Positions 56,457 to 64,000 of a DNA stretch of 64,000 nucleotides are shown in pieces. Under the pieces are notes generated by a model. That model made no database searches, was not told where the DNA came from, and saw nothing but the letters and a program-made list of their open reading frames with translations. How positions within the stretch are numbered: the stretch's first letter is position 1; the number at the start of each line of letters is the position of its first letter. Origin of the DNA: Thermoplasmata archaeon (lineage in GTDB: Archaea > Thermoplasmatota > Thermoplasmata > Methanomassiliicoccales > Methanomethylophilaceae); the NCBI GenBank assembly GCA_015063245.1, contig SUSV01000007.1, positions 1 to 64,000 on the forward strand, given 5' to 3'. The translations under genes and the position numbers were made by a program.

Positions 56457-57524
56457 ATGGAGATGAATGCAGATCAGAAGATGGTGAAGGACTATCACCG
56501 TTACACTCTGAGGAAGATCATTTTCACAATCCTTTGCGTGGTCGCCATGGTCATCACCTTGGGTTACGCGACCACCATAGGTTCTTCCAGTCTTACGATG
56601 TGGGAGGCATACGAGGGGATATGGAATCACTTCTTCAACAAGGACGAGATCGATGAGGTGACCGATTGGATCCTTTTCGATATCAGACTGCCCCGCATCA
56701 TGACGGGAATGGTAGCAGGTCTGTCGCTCGGAGTGGCAGGTGCCGCGATGCAGAGCATGATGAAGAATCCTCTCGCCGACCCGTATACTACGGGAATCTC
56801 GTCAGGTGCTTCGTTCGGTGCTACCCTTGCGTTGGGTCTCGGCATATCCCTGTTCGGACTGGGAGGGACTGCCGGTCTGGTGATAACGGCATTCATCTTC
56901 TCACTCATTCCAGCGATAGTCATCATCGGCGTATCATCCCTGAGGAACACCTCGGCTGCAACGATGATCCTTGCCGGAATCGCAGTGATGTATCTATTCA
57001 ATGCATGCACCACTCTGATCAAGCTGACGCTCTCGGAGCAATCGCTCTCAGCTGTCTATCAGTGGTCGATCGGAGATCTTTCCGGTTCCACCTGGACATC
57101 ATTCTATGTGATCCTGGTGTTCGCAGTGATAGGTTCGGTAATCCTTATGCTCCTGTCCAAACAGCTCAACATCCTGATCACCGGGGACAAGAACGCGACT
57201 GCTTTGGGCCTGGACGCTCACAAGCTCCGTATAGTGTTGCTAATCCTGATATCCCTCATGGCCGCATCCGTCGTGTGTTTCACAGGAATCATCGGTTTCG
57301 TGGGATTGGTCGCACCTCATATAGTGCGTATCTTCCTTGGTTCGGACAACAGATATCTGATTCCCGCTTCCGCAGCATTCGGAGCGGTGCTCCTGATGGT
57401 GGCCGATCTCATATCGAGGACAATAATCGCCCCCACGTTCCTGCCTGTAGGTGTCATAACCGCGTTCATCGGATGCCCGCTGTTCCTGTATCTGCTGATA
57501 AAGCAGAGGAAATCCCTGTGGTGA
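56457..57524 (+). CDS. FecCD-family ABC transporter permease
   Basis: RLPRIMTGMVAGLSLGVAGAAMQSMMKNPLADPYTTGISSGASFGA; GFVGLVAPHIVR. Confidence 0.93.
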   Translation: MEMNADQKMVKDYHRYTLRKIIFTILCVVAMVITLGYATTIGSSSLTMWEAYEGIWNHFFNKDEIDEVTDWILFDIRLPRIMTGMVAGLSLGVAGAAMQSMMKNPLADPYTTGISSGASFGATLALGLGISLFGLGGTAGLVITAFIFSLIPAIVIIGVSSLRNTSAATMILAGIAVMYLFNACTTLIKLTLSEQSLSAVYQWSIGDLSGSTWTSFYVILVFAVIGSVILMLLSKQLNILITGDKNATALGLDAHKLRIVLLILISLMAASVVCFTGIIGFVGLVAPHIVRIFLGSDNRYLIPASAAFGAVLLMVADLISRTIIAPTFLPVGVITAFIGCPLFLYLLIKQRKSLW

Positions 57525-57528
57525 TGCT

Positions 57529-58317
57529 ATGAAGGTAGAGATGAAAGATCTGGAATTCGGATACAGTTCCGATGTCAAGGTCCTGAAGGGCATCAATTAC
57601 ACTCTGGATGAGCCGGAGTTCATATGCATCATGGGTCCGAACGGTGTCGGCAAATCCACCCTGATCCATTGCATGAACAAGATCCTGAAGCCTTCAAGCG
57701 GATTCGTCTACATCAATGAAAAGGAAGTCAGGGAATACAAACTAAAGGAATTGGCAACCCATATGGGATATGTTCCGAACGCCAGCGAGGATACGTTCCC
57801 GCTGTCGGTGGTGGATACCGTCATGGTGGGTTTGCAGAACGATCACAAGTTCGGCACGAGCGATGAGGACCTCCACAAGGTATACGACGTTCTCAAGCTC
57901 ATGAAGATCCAGCATCTGGCGATGCGTGATTTCAATGAGCTGTCGGCTGGACAGCATCAGAAGGTCATGCTGGCAAGAGGTCTGGTGAGATCGCCTGAGA
58001 TCGTACTGCTGGATGAACCGACATCGAACTTGGATATCAGACATCAGCTCGAGGTCACCAAGGTACTCAGCCAACTGCCCGCCGAGAAGGGGATGCTGAT
58101 AATCATGATCAGTCACGACATCAACATCACGGCGAAATACGCCGATAAGATCATCATGCTCCATGATGGCGGTATCTTCGCTGTAGGTACACCGACAGAG
58201 GTGCTCACCAAAGAGAACATCCGTACCGTGTACGGTGTCGATGCGGATGTCATCGATGTCGACGGAAGGCCCCATGTGATCCTGAAGGAATCGCTGGAGG
58301 ATCCGGAATTCGAATGA
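57529..58317 (+). CDS. ABC transporter ATP-binding protein (FecE/BtuD-like)
   Basis: GPNGVGKSTLIHCMNKIL, ELSAGQHQKVMLARGLVRSPEIVLLDEPTSNLD. Confidence 0.94.
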   Translation: MKVEMKDLEFGYSSDVKVLKGINYTLDEPEFICIMGPNGVGKSTLIHCMNKILKPSSGFVYINEKEVREYKLKELATHMGYVPNASEDTFPLSVVDTVMVGLQNDHKFGTSDEDLHKVYDVLKLMKIQHLAMRDFNELSAGQHQKVMLARGLVRSPEIVLLDEPTSNLDIRHQLEVTKVLSQLPAEKGMLIIMISHDINITAKYADKIIMLHDGGIFAVGTPTEVLTKENIRTVYGVDADVIDVDGRPHVILKESLEDPEFE

Positions 58318-58328
58318 AACGAAACATT

Positions 58329-58344
58329 TCCCGGGAAACCGGGA
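58329..58344 (+). terminator. Terminator after the ABC operon
   Basis: TCCCGG-GAAA-CCGGGA followed by TTCTTTTTCTTTCT. Confidence 0.6.
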
Positions 58345-58402
58345 TTCTTTTTCTTTCTGTCTGCGACAATTTCATTATAACCGACGGCTTTATCGGATTC
58401 AT

Positions 58403-59575
58403 ATGAGGTTGATCATCTATACAGGCAAGGGAGGGGTCGGTAAGACCTCAGCATCCGCCGCTACCGCTTACAGGCTTTCGCAGCTCGGATACCGCACCCT
58501 GTTGATGAGCACGGATTCCGCGCACTCGCTCGGAGATTCCCTCGATATGAACCTGGGGACGGAGATCCGCCACGTTTCAGAGAACTTCGATGCGTTCGAG
58601 ATCGATATCATACATGAGATGAAGACCAAATGGTCAGATATACAGTCGTATGTCGTCGAGTTCATGGTATCGCAGGGGATGGGGAACATCACCGCGGAGG
58701 AGATGGCAATATTCCCGGGCATGGAGATGATCTCGGCGCTGTTCTACGTGGACCAGTTCAACAAGAACGACAGCTACGACGTCATCGTCATGGATACCGC
58801 ACCGACGGGTGAGACGCTGAGGCTGCTCAGTCTTCCGGAGGCCGCCAACTGGTATGTAATGAGGTTCTACGGCACTTTCAAGAAGCTCATGGCATTGGCC
58901 CGCGCCACGTTGGGGAAGGTGTCATCAGTGCCGCTGCCGTCGTCGGAGGTCATGGATTCCATCGACACGCTGAAGGACACATTCCAGAGCGTGAGCGTGA
59001 TATTGGACGACCCGGAGCGCACCACCGTGAGGCTGGTCCTCAACCCGGAGCACATGGTCATTAAGGAGACCATGCGCGCATATACCTATCTCAGCCTGTA
59101 CAACAGGAATGTGGACATGCTCCTCGTGAACAAGGTGCTTCCGGACGACATCCTCGCCACTGAACCGTTCAGGGACAAGGCGGTCGAGCAGCAGGAGCAC
59201 ATGGAGGAGATCCACAACGCGTTCGATCCCATGGAGATCAAGACATGCTCGTTCAGGCATACGGAGCTCAGGGGCATACCGATGCTCGCCGCCATGGCCA
59301 ACGAGATCTACGGGGACTCCGATCCCACGAATGCATTCTCCAAGCAGAGCCCCATGTCTTTCCGCACCGACGGGGATGTTGAGATGCTGGTCATGAAGAT
59401 GCCGTTCGTGGAGGCCGCCGATGTGGAGCTGTTCAGGGTGGATGCGACATCGCTCATGGTCCACGTGGGAAGCCAGAAGCGCAACATCCATCTCCCCGAC
59501 TCGTTGCTTTCCGCACAGATCCTCGGCGCAGATTTCATAGGCGATGAACTCATTATCAAGTTCAAGAGGGAATGA
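58403..59575 (+). CDS. ArsA/GET3-family ATPase
   Basis: YTGKGGVGKTSASAATAYRLSQLGYRTLLMSTDSAHSLGDSL; VMDTAPTGETLRLLSLPE. Confidence 0.9.
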   Translation: MRLIIYTGKGGVGKTSASAATAYRLSQLGYRTLLMSTDSAHSLGDSLDMNLGTEIRHVSENFDAFEIDIIHEMKTKWSDIQSYVVEFMVSQGMGNITAEEMAIFPGMEMISALFYVDQFNKNDSYDVIVMDTAPTGETLRLLSLPEAANWYVMRFYGTFKKLMALARATLGKVSSVPLPSSEVMDSIDTLKDTFQSVSVILDDPERTTVRLVLNPEHMVIKETMRAYTYLSLYNRNVDMLLVNKVLPDDILATEPFRDKAVEQQEHMEEIHNAFDPMEIKTCSFRHTELRGIPMLAAMANEIYGDSDPTNAFSKQSPMSFRTDGDVEMLVMKMPFVEAADVELFRVDATSLMVHVGSQKRNIHLPDSLLSAQILGADFIGDELIIKFKRE

Positions 59576-59979
59576 ACATGGCGACCGACGAGGAGATCGA
59601 CAGTTTCGTTGCTCAGAACAGGGAACTCATCGAGAGGATGATGAGGATCCAGAAGGAAAGCTTCGATGGCATCGAGGCGGACGAATCTGCAAGGGGTGTT
59701 AGGGACGCGGCAAGGCTCGTCAGAGAGAAGAGCGAGGAGTTCTTCAGGAACACCTATGTCACGATAACCAGCCCGGAGGTACAGAAGCATTTCATGACTG
59801 CTAGCATGGAGTTTCTCGCAGGGCTCAACGCCATCGCGGACGCTGCTCCCCTCCCGGATTACGTGAAGGAAGGCATGGACAACGTCAGGAAGGCGGGAAG
59901 GCAGGCATCATGCAGGGTCAACACGGATTGCCCCAACAAGGTGAGAAGGGAGTCCGGACAGGAAGAGAGCGCTGAGTGA
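59572..59979 (+). CDS. Conserved hypothetical protein, coupled to ArsA/GET3
   Basis: 4-nt overlap with the upstream gene; complete ORF. Confidence 0.55.
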   Translation: MNMATDEEIDSFVAQNRELIERMMRIQKESFDGIEADESARGVRDAARLVREKSEEFFRNTYVTITSPEVQKHFMTASMEFLAGLNAIADAAPLPDYVKEGMDNVRKAGRQASCRVNTDCPNKVRRESGQEESAE

Positions 59980-59980
59980 C

Positions 59981-61246
59981 ATGGATATCGAAACAGTCCT
60001 GATGGGAAGGGCCTTCGTCGGCGGGGAGCTCAAATACACGGAGATAGGGATCAGCGAAGGGAAGATCGTAGCCGTGGGAAGCTATGTCTCCGGAGGGGAG
60101 AACAGGGTAGAGCTCGGAACGAGCATGACCGTGCTCCCCGGATTCGTGGACCCCCATGTGCATCTGCGTGATCCCGGCATGACCCAGAAGGAGGATTTCT
60201 CCACAGGTACGCTGGCCGCGGTCTATGCAGGAGTTACCACTGTACTTGATATGCCGAATACGAAGCCGGCGGTTTACAACATGACGACCCTGAACGAGAA
60301 GAAGTCGCATGTCAAGGGAAGGTCCTATGCGGATTACGGGCTGTTCGCGGCCATAACGCCGGATACCAATGCGGCCATGATGTCGAAGTACGTTCCCGGA
60401 TTCAAACTGTTCATGGGCTCTACCACGGGCAACATTCTCCTGAACGACGATGAGGAGCTCATTCCAGCGGTAAGGGCGGCATTGGATACTGGCAAGAGGG
60501 TCAGCGTCCACGCCGAGGACGATTCCCTCATCCTCCATGAACCGGAGAGATGCACAAGGGACCATCTCAGGAACCGCCCCGCAGAGGCGGAGCTCAATGC
60601 GATCAGAAGGCTGGCGAAGAACTTCGCCAACGAGAGGATCAACATCTGCCATGTCACGACCCCGGAGGGTCTGGACCTTGCGAAGAAGGCAGGCTTCACA
60701 ACGGAGATCACCATGCACCATATGATGTTCGAGGTCGACAGGGACAAGGATGCCTTCTACAAGGTGAACCCCCCGCTCCGCGACATCAACACGCGCGATG
60801 CACTGTTCAAGAGGTTCATAGCGGATGAGTTCACGATGTTCGGGACGGACCATGCTCCGCATACGCTTGCCGAGAAGCAGCAGGACTTCGATTCCGCTCC
60901 CGGAGGGATGCCCGGAGTCGAGACGACCATGCCCATAGTCATGAACATGGTGCGCAAGAACATCATCCCGCTGTCGCAGGCCGTCAGGATGGGTGCGGTC
61001 GCACCCGGACAGGCCTTCTCCCTCCCGAAGGGGGAGATCAAGGTAGGCATGGATGCCGATCTCGCCATCTTCGACATGAGGAAGGTCACCGCGATAGATG
61101 CGAAACAGCTCCACAGCAAGTGCGGGCACTCCCAATACGCCGGCAGGGAGGCGATATTCCCCGATACAGTAATAATCAGGGGAGAGGTACAGGTCGAAGG
61201 AGCAGAGTTCTGCGGGGAACGCAGAGGGGTCGATATCTTTGGCTGA
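59981..61246 (+). CDS. pyrC: Dihydroorotase
   Basis: VLPGFVDPHVHLRDPGMTQKEDFSTGT, MFGTDHAPHT, GMDADLAIFD. Confidence 0.92.
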   Translation: MDIETVLMGRAFVGGELKYTEIGISEGKIVAVGSYVSGGENRVELGTSMTVLPGFVDPHVHLRDPGMTQKEDFSTGTLAAVYAGVTTVLDMPNTKPAVYNMTTLNEKKSHVKGRSYADYGLFAAITPDTNAAMMSKYVPGFKLFMGSTTGNILLNDDEELIPAVRAALDTGKRVSVHAEDDSLILHEPERCTRDHLRNRPAEAELNAIRRLAKNFANERINICHVTTPEGLDLAKKAGFTTEITMHHMMFEVDRDKDAFYKVNPPLRDINTRDALFKRFIADEFTMFGTDHAPHTLAEKQQDFDSAPGGMPGVETTMPIVMNMVRKNIIPLSQAVRMGAVAPGQAFSLPKGEIKVGMDADLAIFDMRKVTAIDAKQLHSKCGHSQYAGREAIFPDTVIIRGEVQVEGAEFCGERRGVDIFG

Positions 61247-62354
61247 TTACGAGGTTGACTATTCGGAGATTATGGGGAAGCAGGTATCCTGTCCGGAGGA
61301 GTGCGGTATGTGCTGCCTCTGCCAGCCCGAGGTGCTCCCTGAGGAGCGCCCATTCTTCAAGAAGAACTATCCTCAGTTCCTTGTCAGGACCAAGGGGCCC
61401 CAGCCATATCAGGCATTGGCCCTGAAGAAGGGATGCGGCTCATGCGTGTTCCTGGATAACAGGAGATGCAAGGTCTACGAGCACAGGACCGCATACTGCA
61501 GGCAGTTCCCTTACCACATCTATGCCAGCGACAAGATCAAGGTCGAGCTCGACCTGTCATGCAGGGGCGCATGGTTCGGCAAGGGCAATGACGCGATGAC
61601 CGAGGCCAAGGACCTGATCAAGAGGGCCGAGGGCAGGATAGAGGAGGCATTGGCCGAATCGAAGGAGGTCTACCGCGAATTCTACGCCAACTGCAAGGAG
61701 GCAGGCGTCTATCAGGATCCCTCGATGCTGCGCATGACCGTGTCCGAGAATGTATCGATGTTCACGGATCTGGCATATCTCAGCCGCATAATGGATATGT
61801 CGCAGATCGAGCCTGTGATGGCCCTGTCCGGGATGCGTCCCGAGACGCAGCTCGACATGGACTCGCTGCAGGAGGCGGGGATGGACCTCGCAATGGATTC
61901 GATGTCATCCTCAGACCCGCTCAGCGTACCGGTCTACTGCGACAAGGACTGGAATTGGAACATGTTCATGGCCAAGGGTGGGGAGATCGAGTGGTTCGTC
62001 ATGGATGACGACGGCGAGATGCACAGCAAGGGAAAGGCTGACGCCGCGAAGATCAAGCTCAGGGTGCCCGACGAGGAAGGCACGAAGGTCCTCAGGGACT
62101 ATGTCAACATCCTCAACCAGAGGGACAGCTTCATGGGGAGCGTCTTCTCGATGATGGATCAGAACGGATACGAGGACGATATGACCAACGCCTACTTCGG
62201 AAGCATGGCGGTGACCGTGATGGACCTCCTGTGGAGGATGTCCATGCTGGACCACTTCATGGGGATCGGGAACGGAGCGGAGGGCATGAGGGAGGCCATA
62301 ATCTTCTACGACATGGACCGTCTGGATGCACCCGCGATAGGAGCCTTCGTTTAA
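61239..62354 (+). CDS. YkgJ-like Cys-cluster protein with C-terminal extension
   Basis: CPEECGMCCLCQ, GCGSCVFLDNRRCKVYEHRTAYCRQFPY. Confidence 0.78.
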   Translation: MADYEVDYSEIMGKQVSCPEECGMCCLCQPEVLPEERPFFKKNYPQFLVRTKGPQPYQALALKKGCGSCVFLDNRRCKVYEHRTAYCRQFPYHIYASDKIKVELDLSCRGAWFGKGNDAMTEAKDLIKRAEGRIEEALAESKEVYREFYANCKEAGVYQDPSMLRMTVSENVSMFTDLAYLSRIMDMSQIEPVMALSGMRPETQLDMDSLQEAGMDLAMDSMSSSDPLSVPVYCDKDWNWNMFMAKGGEIEWFVMDDDGEMHSKGKADAAKIKLRVPDEEGTKVLRDYVNILNQRDSFMGSVFSMMDQNGYEDDMTNAYFGSMAVTVMDLLWRMSMLDHFMGIGNGAEGMREAIIFYDMDRLDAPAIGAFV

Positions 62355-62492
62355 TACGCGCGAGTAGATACCTTAAAATACATTTTGTTTATAGGTGTCC
62401 AAAGTTAGCACCCATGGTGGACCTTATGAACGGCCCCTATGAGGTGGGATTGTCCGCGGGGACAATTAAAATCCATAAAGGAGAGATCAAAA

Positions 62493-62666
62493 ATGTCAGG
62501 AGCAGGTACACCCGCACAGGGAAGACACAACAAGTACAAGACACACATCCCCTGCCGCAGGTGCGGAAAGCGCGCTTACCACGTAAGGAAGGGAGTCTGC
62601 GCTTCATGCGGATACGGAAAGACCGCAAAGATGAGAACATACGCTTGGGCTAAACTCCGCGAGTGA
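62493..62666 (+). CDS. rpl37e: Ribosomal protein L37e
   Basis: [54 protein letters not shown]. Confidence 0.93.
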   Translation: MSGAGTPAQGRHNKYKTHIPCRRCGKRAYHVRKGVCASCGYGKTAKMRTYAWAKLRE

Positions 62667-62672
62667 TGTAAC

Positions 62673-64000
62673 ATGGCCGGACCGAATCACAGCTGCGGTG
62701 TAGTCGCGATATCAGCTGAATACGACGTAGCGTCCGATTTGTACACGGCCTTGATGATTATCCAACACCGCGGACAGGAAAGCGCGGGAATCTCGGTATA
62801 CAACGGAGCGGCGATCAGGACCGTCAAAGGTCTCGGACTCGTCAACGTTGCCATACCCTCCGATTCCCTTTCTAAATTACCCGGCAAGTCCGGGATAGGC
62901 CACGTCAGATACGCGACATTGGGTGCCAGCGGATACGAGAACACCCAGCCTCTGAATGTGGCGACCAACTTTGGTGACATTTCTATAGCTCACAACGGTG
63001 AGCTCACCAACTATCAGGAGCTCAAAGAGAAGTATATGAAGGAAGGCTGGGTCTTCTTCACGGGATCTGACAGCGAACTCATCCTCAAGCTTCTCGGTAT
63101 GTACCTCGTGGATCACGATCCCATCGAGGCGGTCCACATGCTCATGGACGAGCTCGACGGAGCATACTCCGTGGTCTTCACGATCAACGGAAGGACGTTC
63201 GGATTCAGGGACAGATACGGATTCAGGCCCCTCATCCTCGGAAAGCTCGACGGAGGTTACATCCTCGTCTCGGAGAGCTCCGCAATCGAGGCCCTCAAGG
63301 GAGAGGTCATCAGGGATGTCGAGCCCGGGGAGATATGCGAGATCACGTCCAACGGATACAAGTTCACACCCAGCGAGATCGAGCACCCCCGCGCCCACTG
63401 CATGTTCGAGTGGGTATACTTCGCAAGGCCCGACTCCGTCATCGACGGAAGGACCGTGTACGATGTACGCAGGGAGATCGGTAAGGTCCTCGCCAGGGAA
63501 TGCCCGGCCGATGTCGACTTCGTGATGCCCATCCCCGATTCGGGACGCGCGCATGCGATCGGTTATGCGATCGAGGCAGGAATCCCCTACGAAGAGGGAT
63601 TCATGAAGAACCGTGCCGCCGGAAGGACATTCATCCTTCCCGAGCAGAAGCTCAGGGAGACCGCCGTCTCCATGAAGATGATCCCCATCAGGTCCGCCGT
63701 CAAGGACAAGAAGGTCCTGATCATCGACGACAGTATCGTCAGGGGAACGACGCTCAAGATCCTCATCGGAATGCTGAAGAACGCCGGTGCCAAGGAGGTA
63801 CACGTCCGTATCGGATGCCCGCCTGTCATCGCACCCTGCTTCTACGGCGTCGACATGAAGACGAGGGATCAGTTCATCGCCAACAAGCATACCATCGATG
63901 AGATCCGTGAGATCATCGGTGCGGACAGCCTCGGATACATCAGTCTCGAGGGACTCGTTGAAGCCATCGGATTCAAGGCAGACGACCTGTGCCTGGCATG
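62673..64000 (+). CDS. purF: Amidophosphoribosyltransferase, truncated at the window end (not in the ORF track)
   Basis: CGVVAISAEYD, IQHRGQESAGI, GIGHVRYATLG, ENTQPLN, VLIIDDSIVRGTTLKILI; frame open to base 64000. Confidence 0.94.
   Translation, partial: MAGPNHSCGVVAISAEYDVASDLYTALMIIQHRGQESAGISVYNGAAIRTVKGLGLVNVAIPSDSLSKLPGKSGIGHVRYATLGASGYENTQPLNVATNFGDISIAHNGELTNYQELKEKYMKEGWVFFTGSDSELILKLLGMYLVDHDPIEAVHMLMDELDGAYSVVFTINGRTFGFRDRYGFRPLILGKLDGGYILVSESSAIEALKGEVIRDVEPGEICEITSNGYKFTPSEIEHPRAHCMFEWVYFARPDSVIDGRTVYDVRREIGKVLARECPADVDFVMPIPDSGRAHAIGYAIEAGIPYEEGFMKNRAAGRTFILPEQKLRETAVSMKMIPIRSAVKDKKVLIIDDSIVRGTTLKILIGMLKNAGAKEVHVRIGCPPVIAPCFYGVDMKTRDQFIANKHTIDEIREIIGADSLGYISLEGLVEAIGFKADDLCLA

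Noticed and set aside
59918-61135. 405-aa minus-strand ORF opposite dihydroorotase
   Set aside because: Antisense shadow of pyrC.
1-64000. CRISPR arrays, insertion sequences, prophage
   Set aside because: No regularly spaced direct repeats, transposase, integrase or structural phage genes were recognised.

Overview
The window is archaeal, gene-dense and about 50-55% GC. It is best explained as a Methanomassiliicoccales-type methylotrophic methanogen (Thermoplasmata-related). The evidence is an mtmC-mtmB pair with an in-frame amber (pyrrolysine) codon, soluble HdrCB, archaeal r-proteins and RpoD, and PolD large subunit. No rRNA, CRISPR array, IS element or prophage was recognised. Two tRNAs are present: Leu(CAA), and an intron-containing CAU tRNA. 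Main points of interest: (1) A ~200-nt, riboswitch-like 5' leader lies upstream of an Rh-type ammonium/methylamine transporter next to mtmCB. Its closing stem is mutually exclusive with an SD-sequestering hairpin. (2) A minus-strand operon encodes a duplicated TerB_N/TerB_C protein, a DUF2791/BrxD-like ATPase and an Lhr-like helicase. It resembles a defence or DNA-processing module and sits beside DUF1846, Fic and HtpG genes of bacterial character. (3) A FecBCD-type ABC importer has a dockerin-bearing binding protein, two paralogous methyltransferases (one fused to an ArsR HTH) and a shared ATTGG-N9-CCAAT operator pair. (4) A ModE/LysR-like regulator is flanked by repeated palindromes that also precede hdrCB. 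(5) A Tes-like radical SAM enzyme, a small ferredoxin and a geranylgeranyl reductase form a lipid cluster. (6) TAG is absent as a stop codon in all genes checked. All calls come from reading the sequence; no database search was run.
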